Positions 47,159 to 62,682 of a stretch of DNA of 64,000 bases are shown here, piece by piece. Source of the DNA: Pholis gunnellus. Taxonomy: Eukaryota; Chordata; Actinopteri; Perciformes; Pholidae. Numbering within the stretch: the first letter of the stretch is position 1; each line of letters opens with the position of its first letter. Made by a program: the position numbers and the translations under genes. The notes under the pieces were generated by a model. It had not been told where the DNA came from and searched no databases. It saw only the letters and a program-made list of their open reading frames with translations. The DNA is taken from contig OU342816.1 of assembly GCA_910591455.2 (NCBI GenBank), forward strand, positions 9,004,800-9,068,799, in the 5' to 3' direction.

Positions 47159-50100
47159 AGCTCAGATAGCAGCATCGTACCTTAGCAAGCAAGCAAAGCT
47201 CACCATCACCAGGGTCACATTTAGCTCAGCTCAGCACTTACACAGGAGAGCGAGAGAGGGATAACTGATACAACTGCAAAAACAAAAGTGGGATAAGATA
47301 CGATGGCAGAAAGGGAAAGATTGGTGCGGAGGGATGAGAATGATGCTGGAAGAGAGGTAAACAAAGCTTGGGGGGAGGGAGAGGAAACACAAGTCTCTGC
47401 TGTCTTTAAAATCGTATTGGTTTTCTCTTTCATTACAGACACCGTGTTGACTCTGCACACTGCTTGCCCCCTGAGAATTAACTACACCGCCTTGCCACAC
47501 ACATGCACACACACAAACTCATATGCATACTGAAAGATGCATGGGGGTATATGTGCAAACTTAACAGTTTTGCATTTCCTTTGTTTTGACATCCAATTGG
47601 TAGCAAACCCCCATTATGCACAGATCTGCCTCCAGGTGACAAATAGCTAAATATCGCTCTCTATACATCTATTATGAGTGAAGCGTGAAAGGCGATTGCA
47701 CTCAAGGAAAAGACAGCAGCTTCTTGGACGATGTAGAAAAAAAAAAATGCCCCTCAACAGTTCTGTCTCAAACACATTGCTCCCAGAGGACCAAGTAAAA
47801 ACAGGCCTGTCAAACCCAGTTAGCCAACCCCTATAAACGGACAATGGCACTTTGTGTTTGGGGGCTAACCAAGACGTTCCCCAGATTCCCCCGTTGCTGG
47901 CCCATCTCTGCACTGACAGGATATGTCCCTTTCAAACGGCTTCCTTTTTTTTAACTCCTCCATTTCCCTATTACACCTTCTTCCTCTCCTTTCCTCCTTT
48001 TTCGATCCTTGTCACCTGAATCTCATCTCCATGGCCGCTCTCTGTCTCTACCCCTCCTGTCTACTGACTCAGTTTGTATTGACAAGTTGTCCCCACTGGC
48101 TTGAACTCTTAAGGCTGCATGTGCAATATTCTTTGCTGAGAGTAAAACCTGGAAAGCTTGGGTAATTCCCTGTTTGGATTTCTTGTCCTTCTTTCACTTT
48201 TCTCTTTTATGTAATTTGGTTGTAACCCATCTCTACTTCTGAATTGTAATCCCCTGACCAACTCTATCTTTGTACATGTTGCTGCGTTACAGGTACGTAC
48301 ATTTTTTTTTAGCTGTTTTTTCTGTTTTGGTTACAGTGTACTGTCCGTTACTTCACAGACAGGGTGTGTCGCATTCATTTCTGGATGTTTTTTTCTGCTA
48401 CAGTCAACTCTCATTTTGGTTTTGACCAAGGAAGAGAACCCAAAATAATTCTGGTAGATTTTAAATTTGATTTCAGCTACTTTATTGCGCACTGTGTTTT
48501 CCTCTGTTGTGCATTCATTCAGCAGTGGTGGCACCGCACTGCTGGAAAGTAACCCAACGTCAGTGTCATTGTTCTTCCCAGAAAACACACGCAAGAGCTC
48601 TGTTGTCATTTGTGAACTCGTGAGTGTACCTTGATCTTAATCTACACATTTAAGTGAGTTGTGTTTCTGAACTGCAGCCAGCTCTGACAGTGGAAACGAG
48701 ATGCTGATGTGGTTTTATAAATGGACCACAAACCAAAATTGACTCCAACTCCAGCTGTTCCAAAAAGACAAGACTCACATACAGCACACACACACATACT
48801 GTAAACAATGGATTTTAGCGATGAACAGATGTACATTTTCCAGTTTAGTTTATTATTTTCCACACATTTCAGCTCTATTTTGATGTCTACTTCACGTAAT
48901 TCTGGTCAGACAAACACTCTGCAGAAGCTTCGCTATTACAGTTGCTACAGTTGATTCACACGGCTAAAGATTGGAAGCCTTGAAACATTTGAGCCTTATA
49001 TTTCATTACAATGGTGACATTGGCATAATACTTCAATCTATATGACATTAACAAGATTATGAAAGGATTTGGATTCACCTTTATGAAGCCCACAAATCAA
49101 CACTGGTGCAGATGATGCCATTACTAATATGAAAATGTACTTGTGACATCATCTGGCTCTAACGGACAAAAGAGCAGCCAAGAAACCCTTTCAAAGCAGG
49201 AAAACCCCTGTAATGAGCCTTCATTACTTTTCTCACTCCTATCCCTGCCAGGCCTTTTTATCCCCAGTGTTTTTAATCTTTGTTTTTTTTTTCTCTTTGT
49301 CTTTTGCTTCCCACTCTCCCCCCCTCATTCTCTCTATACTCCAGTCAGTGCCAGCCTCCGCTCCCTTTGTTCCCCCGCTAGGTGTGGCCGATGACAGAAG
49401 GCTAAGGGGCAGTAAATTCAGGCATTGCCCTAGCACTGCTTCACTGACTCGCCGCTTTGATGCTCTCGCTAATCTCGAGCACTCACTGTGGCACATACTG
49501 GCACAGAGCTACGCAAGCTGTGACTATACGCACATGCACACAGGCTTGCGCACGCATGCACAACTGCTATGAACAAAGGATAAGGATACAAACAGATCCA
49601 GGCGACAGCGTGTACAGTACGATTAAACACGATCACAAAGACATACACAGAGTTCTAAAGTGGACACTAGGAAACTTACAGACGCCATAACAATTTCTGT
49701 ACAGAACAAGCAAAATCAGATCTTCCATCAGCATAATGCATACGGGCAACTCATATTTGGGCTTACAACAGCAGATCTCCAGCTGCAATGCGCCTTCCAT
49801 TATAGAGCTGGCTCCATCAGTGGGTACTGTGTTTCCCCTCGCTCAGTGTTTCGCCAGAACAGCGAACTGAGCAGTGTCAGGTTCAGAAAACAAAGAATGA
49901 GGAAAGGCTGAGTGGAGCCACACACACCCAGACGTTGATTACTTTGCTTAAGGTTACTCGTCATCTTCGTCTGTGATTGGGTCATAACATAAGCCAGCAC
50001 ATTTTTACAGACTGAAACAGTTCTCCCCTCTGAGTACTCCGGTACTGAACTGCACACAAATGACAAAGAAGGATATGTACTTGTTGCAAGTATGATATCT

Positions 50101-53100
50101 ATTATTTGTAAGGACGTATACCCTTTTCTCAACCGTTGCAGATTAATGGAATGTGAGGAAAACGTGTCACAGCTGTAAGAGAAAGGCTTTTTTTCTGAAA
50201 CAGAAACTATGAAGACATCATGAGACCCTATTCTAGTGCCAATGGACACAATAAAGTGTCACTTAATGACATCCTCTGTTCAAGTCTTTATGCTCTGATT
50301 GACTCTTCGGGCCGATAGGTTGTGGTAGAAATTGAATTATCCGTCAACAATCAATGCAACAGCAGATGTAAATCCTGTTTCAGGTAAATTAAAGTTGAGT
50401 CATTATCAAAGTCAAGAGAGCATTCTCTTACTTAACCGTCCTATTCTGTAGTATTATAGAATCAGCTACGTTGAATCAAATGTTTGTCTTGTGTGTATGA
50501 GCATTTTTGGTGCCCTTCCCTTGATTTTGATGAGCCCATACACGACCAAGCCACATTTGCGTCATGCCAAACTTTATGATTACATATGATGGAAGCTTAA
50601 AATCAGTCGGGAAGATTACACACAATCAGAGCATCATGGCTACATGGCACCACAAGAACGTTTTTCCTTAGACGGGGTCCCGAGGCAAGAGGAAATGTAC
50701 GACAAAAAGAAAGTTAAAGGCAACAATGAGCCCCTGTACTGCTCAGCATGTAAGTCTTTGTCATCACCCCTGGGCTGGGTTCAGTTTGCTCAACATGGTA
50801 GCGAGTGTTGGATGGATAGCAGGACCAGATTAACTTGTCAGCAGTGTGTTAGTTTGGCCTGTCCCATTCTGACCTGCCTGCATCATGTCCCGTAGCACAC
50901 AGCTCTTCTTTGCAGCCTCCATCACACTCCGCAGCTGCTGTAAACAAGGCTCTGGGCCAGGTGAATCATGCAACATCCCTCTACAGAGGGTTTCAGCCTT
51001 GCTGGCATTATTAAATTCAACAATGAAGAAACACAGCTCAATGGAGTGCCATGGTTTTGTCATTGTTGAGTATTCTTGAACGCTCGCCTTACAGGGACTT
51101 TGAAATAAAAGCATGGATGAGAGAGAGAGAGAAGCTAGAGTTGGACTAGAAGATTCATGCGTTCCTCTGGACGCACTAGACCACCCGAGCAGTGGGCTTT
51201 GATCCACCAAAACATGAAGATGGCTGATAATCCCTGTGAAAGCCCTTCTTGAGATCCCTCCTCTCCACACACACACACACACACACACATACATAAGCAA
51301 GCATATCAGTAATCAGTGTTGATTATACAGCTTGCTGGGGCTAGTACAAGTATAGGCAATTTTAATATTGGCATTTTACTCTTTTATTTGAATGCAACAA
51401 ATCCTACAACCCTGTGACATAATCACATTTAACAGCAGCACCTCTGTAATGCCTCAATTTATCTTTAAAAGTGAAAATTATCTTCTCCCTATTTATCAGT
51501 CTTTAATAAATAACTGACCTAGATTTTCGCAATTCGACATCGCTACATGCCGTTTATATGTGAGACAAAGGGGAAATTGTTGCAGAATAAGTGTAACATT
51601 TGAATGTCATGGTGATCACCGTGACGATGACAAGATATGCTCTATGAGTTCAGGTTTTCCAACAGTTTGTACAATAAATACAACAACTAATTTACAGTGT
51701 ATAAAATCACAGAATTTAATTCATTTACTCATATTAGCTTTGCCTGATCCTTCAACTTTTGCCCTGTCCTTGATTACTTGGTGGATTGCGGGTGGATTTC
51801 CAGTCTCTCTTCCAGCGGACTCTGTGGTGTGAGACGGTATTAGAACCGAGACAGGAAATGATGCGATAAACCAGGAAGGTGCCCCTATTGTTAGGACCGA
51901 AAACGGAAGTTCTGCTTGGAACGATATGCTCAGGAACTGGACTTCAACGCAGAAACCACACAAAAAGCACATGGAGACACCACACACAAAACACACAACA
52001 TTTTTCACACATCCTTTCTCAACACAGCACTTAGATTTAAGTGATATATCCTCCAGGAAGCTTCCTCCAAGGACTTCAACTTCATATTCTTTGAATACAC
52101 ATCTGCAAAGTCTGTCGTTGTTTTTTGTCGTTTTGTTTTTTATATTATGTTGATGAAGGAATGAAAGCAATCTGTTGCCACAACAGCTATGACAGAGGTA
52201 ATAAGTGACAACCCTCGGGCTTTGTAATGTAAGAAGGTGGAAACACTGAGGTCATAAGTTAACATGCTGATAAACAAGGCGAACAATGGGGGTTTTCACC
52301 ACAGCGGCACCGTTTAAAGCAAAGCTCTGACAGATTCCCTGAGAAATTTGAGTCAGTACGTGCTTGTTGTTATCAATTTAGACGACGTAATTGTGTATCA
52401 CAATATGTCAATATATGACTTCAACACAATATGATTCCATTAAAGACCATTAATTATCATATTGAATCATCACCCAGCTCACACCATTTGATGATTCTTA
52501 GAAGAACGCATGCAGACAATTATGTCTCTGTTCACTTTTTGTAAAGCTCGAGATTCAGGCTGACAACCCAGCGGTTATTCTGTTCCGACTCAATAGTCGC
52601 TACAGTTTGCCGACACACGCATTTCACACCTCTCCTCCACAGATCAAATTAGACCTTTTTAGTATGTCGCCTCAGGAGTAACACTCACACATCCCTCGTG
52701 ATATGCACATAAAACGATTGGTGACGGAAACGTTTTTTTTTCTTCCTCTATGCTTAAAATCGCAAAATTCGCTCACACAGACAAGAGAGACAGACGTGAA
52801 AATATAACTGGCATGCACAGCATGGAGCCTTCAAATAGCTTCAAGCAAGCCAATCTTTAGCAGCGTAGGGCATGTTCTCTTTGTGTGTCTTATCTCTTTG
52901 GCTCTCCTTTGCTCCAACAGCTCTGCCATTTCTGGGCAAACCTCATTATGGACAAGGACAAAAAGGATGCTTGTCAGTCAGAAAATGATTAAAAGGTATT
53001 TTAGCATGCTACCCACAGCGACAGACAAACTGTGTGTGTGCAAATGTTTAAAATGTGTGCGTATAAGTGAACCCCCGACAGTGACAGCCAGACTGTACAA

Positions 53101-54645
53101 GGCGTCGGGGATTAGGTATGAAAACCAATCTCGACCAGCCATGACCAAAGCACTGTGAAATAATAAAGAAGAAAAGCTCAACAGACAGAGGCTGAGACAA
53201 AATAGGTTTCATTGGTTCATTATGGGACCCGACTCACTGGAGAACACATCTGGATTCCTCATTCAGCCTTAATCAAACAGCTGCCGCGAGGAGCTGGTTC
53301 AGAAGGAGACTACAAGGTTAATAACGTACAGTGTGTCAGTGTGTTTGCGTGTTCGCTTTCATGTGCATTAGTTTCATACTGTAATGAAGCTAATTGCATA
53401 CAAAAATGATGTTTTAATTATGGGGAAGTCAACCCGCTGATGTGGTTGTCTCCGTGTTTGTTTCTATGGCAGCATGATGTCACACACAGAGACAGTCCCA
53501 CTCACAAGAGCCATGAGAGCGAACTGGGTCAGATCTCATTAGCAAATATATTACATTTCCTTTGGTTGTTGTTTTAACATCGCTTAGGTGCCACATGGGT
53601 TTAAATGAAATCATTTATTTAAGGATATTTGTAAAATTGAAAGCACATTTGACAAAATTGAAATGTCCTCTCATACCACAACACATATATATTTAATAAG
53701 TACCACTCGCAACTAGCAACATATATTGGCTCCATTCAAGGCCACATTCCTAGGGAATGAATCTTTCTCTTGCAATACGAGGATAGAGTAAATTAAATAA
53801 ATCCCTCTACCTCTGAGTTCAACATACCGATGGGAAAAAGCTTTGATTTATCTGTTGATAATGCAGAGCATACTATATAACATCTTCTCACAGCGTGTGA
53901 TATTCTTGGACTCAGTCATTCATTCAGAGGAACTACAAGGTTGTTTGAGGACCTACAGTTTTTAAAACTTTCAATTCACAGGCCCTTTCCTCAGCATGGG
54001 GCGTAGAAGCGAAGGAATGAAATACGAAACGGTAATGTTACACCACTTTGATTTCAACAGAGGATTTTGAATTTTGGCACAAACAATCCTGCACATGCAC
54101 ACAGGTAAAAAAAACGAAGGCTTTTGTTTTCTGCAATCAAACTTTTAGGACGCAAGGATGCTTCACTTTTGAGGCAGAAAACCCTCTCTTCAAACACCAG
54201 AAGCCTACCCCCCTCCTATCAGCTCACACAACACAGAGCCAGGAGGAGCTCAATGGGGGTTGATTTGTCATCAGAGTTTGGGAGTGAGAGACGTCTTTGA
54301 AGCACAAGCAATTCCAGGTAATGATTTCCGGAGTGGTTGAGTCCAGAGAGATGCGGAGTAATCCTGGTACTTGCCAAGGTTAGAGCTAAACACACATACA
54401 CTGCGATGCGGACGCACCCTGAATAACACAGACGGATGCTACAGCAAGAGGAGACGTGGTATACATGGGGTCGTTGCTTTGATGGCTTGTGTCTGGTTTT
54501 GGGAAGGTGGTCTTCTAAACTGCCCCTTCATACCAGCACATGATCAATAGGCCTGTAAATCTTTTAGCACTGGCGCTACAAGGGGCATAAAATATTGAAG
54601 CGACAGACTGAAACACAACCTCGCGTGGTGAGGGAGGGATTGTAT

Positions 54646-54769
<124 letters not shown>

Positions 54770-57733
54770 AGGGGGTGGGGGTAACACTAGAGAGCCAGTC
54801 AGCATTATAAACTACCCTATCAGTCACTCTACACCAGTGTTTGTATGAAGAGACAAAGAGAGACAAGGGAAGAGAGATTGCAAATGTCAGAGCAATTTAG
54901 CCGAAAACTCTTTCTCAAATAGTTTACATGGATCTTTGAATGACAATCGATTCATATTTTGAAAAGAAGATAAACCGTATTTCAGTTTCACCATCTCATC
55001 AATAATGCTTGTCTCCGTCACAGGCAACAACAGCAAAAACATGTTTTCTGTCCCCGCAAGACTATTTGCGGAAATACGCACAAAAATAGATTCAAGGAGA
55101 TTTTGTATTATTTGTTTACACATAAACCATTACTCCGCTCAAACACTGGCTTCCCATTCAACAACTGCTGACATGAGAGATTACCTTAAACCACTGCTGT
55201 TCCACCCTCCTGCACAGTTACAAACACTCCACTCAGCCCAGGCTCCACATGATTTACTTTTATGTTTATAGACAAGATGAAGTCAAACCCAAACATGGTG
55301 GTGCTCATACACTTAGTGTATGGACTGCACACACATGTATACTTCAGGTAACTTTAAATGCAACCAACTGTGCGGAAGTGGAGCTGACCTCAGGTTACTA
55401 TGGGTGTTAAATGACAACTGAGTGACAGGAGGCCTGAACGTGAGTACAACTTCATGACGGGCGTAACCCGATAGGCTGCGTTTATGACTCAGGAAATTGA
55501 TCTCTGCTCTGTGCGATGCTGGGCAGAGGGAGATGAGAATATTTAATTTTGTTGCAGCCATCATTTCTGTTCACCGAAGCAATTGCTAAGAAATACCAAC
55601 ATGCTGACATTGCAGCAACTGACAAGGCGAGAAACACAACTTTACACACAGCTTTAGGGGAAGTGAGTGAATGAGCAGAGAGGTGAGTGTGTGCAACCCC
55701 CTTTCACTGCTAATGTCCAAGTCCACATTCCACATTTCCCAAATCTATGGACTTTACTGCAACCCTCTTAACCTTTGTGACCCTGTGAAGCCCTCAAGCA
55801 AGGACTCAGAAACACAAGCACATGTTCATCTTCTCAAAGCATGGGAAACACTTAATCTTAAGTGTCAAATCTCGGCTTTCTTTTATCTTTTTTTGCTTAT
55901 TTTTCTTACGCTTGTTACTCCTCTGTTAACACCAGAGCGGCCTTCAAAATTGCTGCACGTTCATCTTAACACTGATGACACATGAAAGCCACCAACTAGT
56001 ACTTGAGAGAGTAAAAATGTAACCGATGCCAATGCATGACATCCTCCACAAAACGAGTTTACACAGGCATTATGGCCGTGAAACCTAATCAGCACACAAA
56101 TGACCGTGTAATGTCTCGTTTCAAGAAAAAGACCAACCTTTTCCCAGTGAATGGCAGCATAATGTAACATGAGTATTGTCTCAGAGGTTGGAGTCGCCCT
56201 CAATCTACTTCTGCATCTGTGTGTGTACATTATGTGTGAGAGACGGGGCTGACAGATGGCTTAGGGTCCGCAATCACCACCTCGCGTGAGTAGCGGTCCA
56301 CGGTCCCAGCTCTCACCCCAGCTCTCTGCCCTGGGCCCAGGCCTTAACCCAATTAGATGGATGGATAAAGCAGACACACATATGTGGATATTTACATACA
56401 TCTGCAAAATCAATCCCTCAGGGGAGAGAGGATTGAGAGGATGAGACGGACAGACAAATAGATTGACATGATGGGGGGATGGAACAAACCAAGACCAAAG
56501 AAACTGGGGAAATATTGCTTCGTGAGCACAAGTTTTCTACCATCAAAGTGCTCTCATCTCCTTGACCTTGTTCCTCCACATCCCTGTAGCAGTCACTTGC
56601 AGCTAATTCAGATCAGTAATTAGACTTTCCTCACAGCTGACTCACCCTGGAGGTGGTCAGTATTAAACCGTATATGCCAGATGGAGAATACCTTGCTACA
56701 GTGCTGAGATCATTGTTGATAATTCACTTTTCCCCACCATTCAATACAAGAACAGTAACAGAGTGATGGAACATGTGGGAGTGTTCCTGTGGCTGCGCGC
56801 GATTGCTTCCAAGTGTGCAAGTGAAAAGGCAAAAAAAGAACAAATCACAAATTCGTTTTTTTTTACTTGAAAGGGATGTTTTTTTCTCATTGAAAATTAA
56901 CCACTGGCAACTAATTCAAATCTTGACGAGTGGAAAATGGATGTTGTGTATCGAAATGATTAGCAGAATAGTGAAATACCAGCAATACAAAACAAGTGCC
57001 AAAGCAGATATGCTGCACTCTGAGTTGATGTGCAGCCGACACTCATGCTACACTGCCAACTTTACCATGACCAAAATGATCTAAGGAGATGAAGTGAGAA
57101 GGGAGGGTGGGGGGGGAGAAGGAGCGGAGGTTCCTCAAGTGATTATAGTAGCTGTAATTGACCAGGACATTGGAGTGAGGTCGAGGGGGGCACCGAAGTT
57201 AAAAACAGGGAGGGGTGGGTTACTTGAGATTCTGACCTTAACCTCAGAGGGAAATACAACACAGACCCATGTGTGTACACAGAGTCCCTGAGGTTTACTG
57301 CATGGGTAAACACACTACATACTGTACTGTATATGGTGCTTTCATATTGAACACATGCATGCGTGTGTTTGGCTCACAGCATAGGTATGATTACACAAGA
57401 CAAAGCAAGGGAGAAGAGGAAAAAGAGGAAAAAGAGCAGACCAAGAGACGGAGACAGAGAGTGTGGACTATTTGACAACTGTCCACGGTAAATCACAGTG
57501 ATGGATCTCTTTTAAAATTCCCATAAGAGCGGACCAGCGGAGGGACGGCGCTGGCCAGCTTAATAGCACAGATTAAATCTCTAAAGCTGGACTATAAACG
57601 GACTTCTCTCTGTTTCCATAGGTCTGCTATAGCCTGCGTCTCACATTACCTCTGTCCTGGCTCTGTGGTCTGCTGGCTAACCAAACCTGACTCCTACCTC
57701 CTGTTTCTCTCCTAGGTGGCGTTCAGTCTGGAG

Positions 57734-57790
57734 CAGTGGTTCCTAAACTGGAGTCCAGACACCACAAGGGTAGCTTGAGGGGTCCACAAT
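57734..57790 (+). mobile_element. hAT-like terminal fragment (cagtggttcctaaactgg)
   Basis: The sequence cagtggttcctaaactggag followed by a ggggtcc-type stretch matches the typical left end of non-autonomous hAT elements. No matching right end or 8-bp target duplication was found downstream, so it is at best a truncated copy. Confidence 0.35.
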
Positions 57791-59124
57791 CAGATGAGGA
57801 ACATTTTGTCTTTTGTATTTCAGTCCCAGGTTAGAACAACAACACAGTATATGGAGGATGGTCCCAGTATACCCACTGCTGTTATTTCTGCACCTGATTC
57901 CCCAAAAGAAAGAACTCTTTGTCCCATCAAGGCAGCAGTCAGGTGCAATAAAAATTGAAAACCTATGTAGTCATATCAGTATATCAGTTTTGTGCCATTC
58001 AAGTCTGCAGAGATTCAATGAGCTCAGCCATAAAGGATTATAATGTGCATGTGCTATGGTCCCTAAAAGTGCCAAAGCCAGAAAAACGTTTTATGCCCCC
58101 ATAAGCCACTTTCATTGGAATGACTGAGGCGCCCTATTGGAACACTTTATCTACATCTGTTAATACTCTACGTGGAACTAGCCAAGGACCAAAACAAACA
58201 AATGAGAACCAAATCATCTACCCAGTTATATCAGTGATCACACATATCATTTTAATGTGTGATTACATAGTAATAAAAGCTACTGTATAACAATGACTCT
58301 CGAGGTACACATTTACCTCGCTTGCTAGCCACATTTTGCACACATACATGTGGAGCCAGGAACGAGTTGTCTCCATATCTTCCATGAATACAAAGCGCAA
58401 TGTCAGGTACAATGTCAAGCAAACTATCTGATATCAATTGTGGTTATCTTATACCCTACATGCTATGTCACAACCCATAGAATATTTAAATTGACACTAA
58501 ACTCAAAACTTTGCTTTTGCATTCGTCCACCTATTTCTTCTCACATATACTGGAATGTGTCCCTGTTTGCCCAACAGGAATATGAATTTGTGTGGAAGTT
58601 GCAGCCAAGCCTCGAGGATGGAGCTGTCAGCTGTAATTCTCTCACAGGTGTTGGGATGTAAATGTACCTTTGTCTCTCACACCTGAGAGACCCCAGTATA
58701 TCTGACACAGTCATCCTGTTTTTCCCAGCTGAGCCCAACCTCTGGCTTAGTGCGGGGACACCGGGAGAAACCCCCACCCCTCGTCTACTGTAGGTTTCCA
58801 AAAATGGGAGTGACTGATGGCTAAACCAGGCAGTAAATGTATGATCCTGATCCAGGTCTCAGATCCCCCCCCCCCCCATCGCTCCACCCAACAGTGGAAT
58901 CTGAAGGAGTCTGTCTCGGCATGGGGACAACGCCGACAGACGACGGAGACTGAGCTGTGGCATTCTTGGTTCCACATTTAGGTCACTTAATAAGCAAGCT
59001 GTCAGACATGGTGTGTGTTTTTTTACATGTGCTCACTCCTGCCAAGGTGACCTCTGAATGAACATGATTATACAAGCATCTGTATCCGTGAGCCTGCATG
59101 CATATGTGTGTCTATACGTGTATG

Positions 59125-59127
<3 letters not shown>

Positions 59128-59153
<26 letters not shown>
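59128..59153 (+). repeat. (TG)n microsatellite
   Basis: About 26 bp of TG; a second tract of similar length lies at 59309-59335. Confidence 0.93.
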
Positions 59154-59155
<2 letters not shown>

Positions 59156-59675
59156 AGGTCACCAGTATAGGGGGAGTGTGCACAGTTGGGGCATACATAC
59201 AGAAATGAGTGAATGAGTGATTTATTAGGTGTATAATTGCCACAGCTCTCCTCTATTTTGGCTGTAGATCTCTGTTGGATGCTCAGTTCGAGTGTGTGCT
59301 CGTGTAAGTGTGTGTGTGTGTGTGTGTGTGTGTGTTGCAGTGGGCAACGTGAAACGCCGCGACATTAATGGAACACTCAGCATGCTAACTCCACGCAGAC
59401 CACCAGCATCGCGTTAACCTCGTTCCCCAATATATTGAGACAGAAAGACTGTGAAATCGTGTGCATAGCTGATTATGAGCCTGTTTGCCAGTCCACCTGC
59501 ACGCCTGTCCATCTCATTTTCGTCTCTCAATCCTCTTCTCTTTCTCTTTTTCTTGGGTAAGCGTTTGTGCTTTTTATCTTGGTTTGAATATTTTAAAAGC
59601 TCAAAGTTACATTTTTTCAACTTGGGAGTGGATCAGGATTTAACCTTTTGTCCAGCATATTTTAACACACCCCCC

Positions 59676-59678
<3 letters not shown>

Positions 59679-59716
<38 letters not shown>
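59679..59716 (+). repeat. C-run followed by (AC)n microsatellite
   Basis: A run of C at about 59670-59678 leads into about 38 bp of AC. Confidence 0.95.
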
Positions 59717-59717
<1 letters not shown>

Positions 59718-60922
59718 GAAGAGACTCACACATTTTATCTGTTTCCCTGGCGACTCAATGTATCTCATTTAGGATTTCAGCCAAATGCAAATGCTCTCTG
59801 GTGTATATCATGCCTCGCTGATGTAAGTCGAAAGAGAGAAGCGAAGCTCACACATACACTCTCAGACGCCCAGAGAGCTGTGCCAGAAGAAGGCTTATTC
59901 ATCAAACCTAACCTTGTGAGAATATGGACCTGACTACAGTCCTCTAAATCACTGGGATGAAATGGCGAGGGGGAAGAAGAAGCCGGATCACGTTATTACA
60001 CAGTGCACAGAATGAGTGGTAGGCCTATTGGAGCCACGACTGAAACCAAAAATAGATGATGTGAAAGACGGCGGTTAGGAAAATAGAAAGCTTCTCTTCC
60101 AAAAAAAAACTGTTTTGTTTTTAGAGTAAATGTAAATCTAACTGACGGACGTGGCCTGAAGTCTTTGACTAATCACCTTTGCCAGATTCTGTGATTTATT
60201 TGTCTCGTTTTAACACAAGATTTTCTTTAACTCCCTGCACAATCTTTCCAATAGAGAACCTACACCTGCCTCAGAAATACTAAATGAGGCACTGATTGGA
60301 CTTCAAGCCAAGGTTCAAGTCCTCGCTCCATTGAATCCTAAACCAATAGCGACGGCTCTGAATTTGAGCCTTAATTATGTGTCTTTGGGGCCGTGCAGCA
60401 GGAGGACATTAATTAAGCTAAATGATCCTTCCTCTACAAAAACGTCTTGCAGCATTCATCAAGGAACAAGCAGGAGAATCGCTCCCGCAGCGTGAAATAT
60501 AGGTGTGCATTGTTTGGAGCTGCGGGCAGCCCGGACACTGCCACAGGGTTCACATCGACTCCACTGTGAGAGAGCGGCAGCTGGAAGAAAGGCCAGACTA
60601 ATGTGTAAAATGGAGGATGTTTGATTGGACTGAGAGCAGGACGTCTGCTGGGCAAATAAATATAAAAGAATAATCACCCGCAGGAAGAAAAAATTAAAAA
60701 AAAAAGGAAAAAGAGAAAGCGCCCGCTGTTGTAGTTTTTCCATTTTTGGAGGCAGGTCCCTCCCTACTCCTCCTTCATATTTCCCAGACAGGGCTGGGAT
60801 AGATGGGGCTTTCTAGTGGCACTCTGGGGTTAGAAACACACACATAAACACACACAGACACATACTCATACACATGCGTCGTACGTCGTAACATCTAAAT
60901 GCTCGTGGACACTGCACATGCT

Positions 60923-60925
<3 letters not shown>

Positions 60926-60957
<32 letters not shown>
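60926..60957 (+). repeat. (AC)n microsatellite
   Basis: About 32 bp of AC, with further imperfect CA-rich sequence on both sides (60838-60975). Confidence 0.95.
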
Positions 60958-60961
<4 letters not shown>

Positions 60962-61096
60962 TCACGCGCACACACAAAAGCAAGAGACCGAGGCAGCCTG
61001 TGAGGTGATTGTTACCAGATGAGGGGGGTTGTCCATCTAGCCGCACTCTGTGACAGACAAAAGATTGCACCGACTTTTCCTCATTCTCTCCTCATT

Positions 61097-61162
61097 TGTG
61101 TGTGCGTGTGTATGCACGTGTGTGTGTGTGTGTGTGTGTGTAGGTGTGTGTGTGTGTGTGTG
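61097..61162 (+). repeat. imperfect (GT)n microsatellite
   Basis: GT units broken by cg, tatgcac and tagg; about 66 bp in all. Confidence 0.93.
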
Positions 61163-62655
61163 AAAAAGAGATTTTTCAAGGATGTTCAAGTAGATTTTCT
61201 TTGGGGGGGTGGGGGGCTTGTGTCTTTAATGAATAAAGGCTAAACCCCCCCTATTTCTCAATTGGGTGAGCTGGCAGCTGGCGTATGCGTGTCCCATTCA
61301 AATAGAGTGACATGTTTAATTTGACAATTAAGAAAACAAAGGGCTCCATTTAGAGCCACAGTTGGAGGCTGTGTACACTGTGTGTGTAAGTGTGTGTGCT
61401 TGTCCAGATTCTCTGCTGAATTGAAAGAGACAGAAGGGGAAGTATTGTGGATGCAGGAGCCTAAAAAGCTGGAGCGAACCTGAACCGTCAGTTTAGATAA
61501 GCAGGAAAAGAAAAGAAGCCGCGAGTAAAAGCAGGCAAGAACAGAATGGACTTTAAACAAGTCAAATGTACTTTTCTGCTAATTCAAACCACTAGGACAA
61601 ACCTACTGCTGTGCCAGTCAATCTGGCTCACGCATGTGAGTATTTACAGTTGTGGGTAAGCATTACCTCAGTTTAGCTCAAAGCAGCGGCAGACCACAGG
61701 GATTTAAAGGTGATGCAAATAAAACCCGCACGTGGTGTCTCTTTTCAGCTGGCTGAGGTTCGTTAACCTCACATTAAGTGAGTCACACTTTAGGTGTTGG
61801 GAAAGCAAGCTGAGCGCTTACGCACGTACACACACACATTATCGGTCTTGCAAATGTGCATGAAATGATACGACACAAACAAAACGTTTTCCGAAACACA
61901 AGGAGAACTGCACGGTATTAGGGTCTGTTTCCTGAGAGGTATATTAAAAAAGAAGTTTATATGTTTTTTGGCGTAAAAAACCCACCTCTGTACTTACTTA
62001 CAGGGGACTATGGGAGTTCTTAAAAAAGGTGTAGTTCTAGTAATTCTGTGTACAGATTTAAGCCTTGATTTCCCAAGTTGAATCTGGAGTAATTGCCTTT
62101 GTATGTATGTATCTTACATATGACCCCAGCAGCATCAATTCAGTGTAGTTTGTAGCTATCTTGTGTGTCTGTAATTTTCTTTCTGATACATTTGTAATAA
62201 ATCCTTTTTACATTTTTACTATGATTTGATTTGTGGCCAGAACAAACAAACTGCATTGTGCTTTGGCTCTACGAGGCGCAGATCTACAACATCGCTTTAC
62301 AGACGCCATCACCACTCCCCATAATTCTCTCTGTCCCCCGACCGCCCCCCCGACCGCCCCCCCCCCCCCCCCCTCTCTCTTTTCCCTCCATGTGGTCCTG
62401 AGAATCCGGTTACCATGGCTACCGCTGAACGATGGCTCCAACCCTTTGAAAGCCATCACGCTTCCCCCATGACATGCATGCACACACGCACGCACATGCT
62501 ATCTGTATGAAGTAATGGCGATCATCCTTCACATGGGGTGAGTGTTCATATGAAGACTGTCTGCCTGCTCCTCTCCGTGCCCAGTTACAATAACATGACC
62601 CCACTCTCCCCCTGACAGCCATGAAAAATACCTCTGGATGGAAGATTACTCCCCT

Positions 62656-62682
62656 GCACACACACACACACACACACACACA
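62656..62682 (+). repeat. (CA)n microsatellite
   Basis: About 27 bp of CA. Confidence 0.93.

Noticed and set aside
56255..56370. GC-rich stretch ending agatggatggataaa, which resembles the tail of some fish LINE/SINE copies.
   Set aside because: Only a short tail motif matches; no body sequence I can name.
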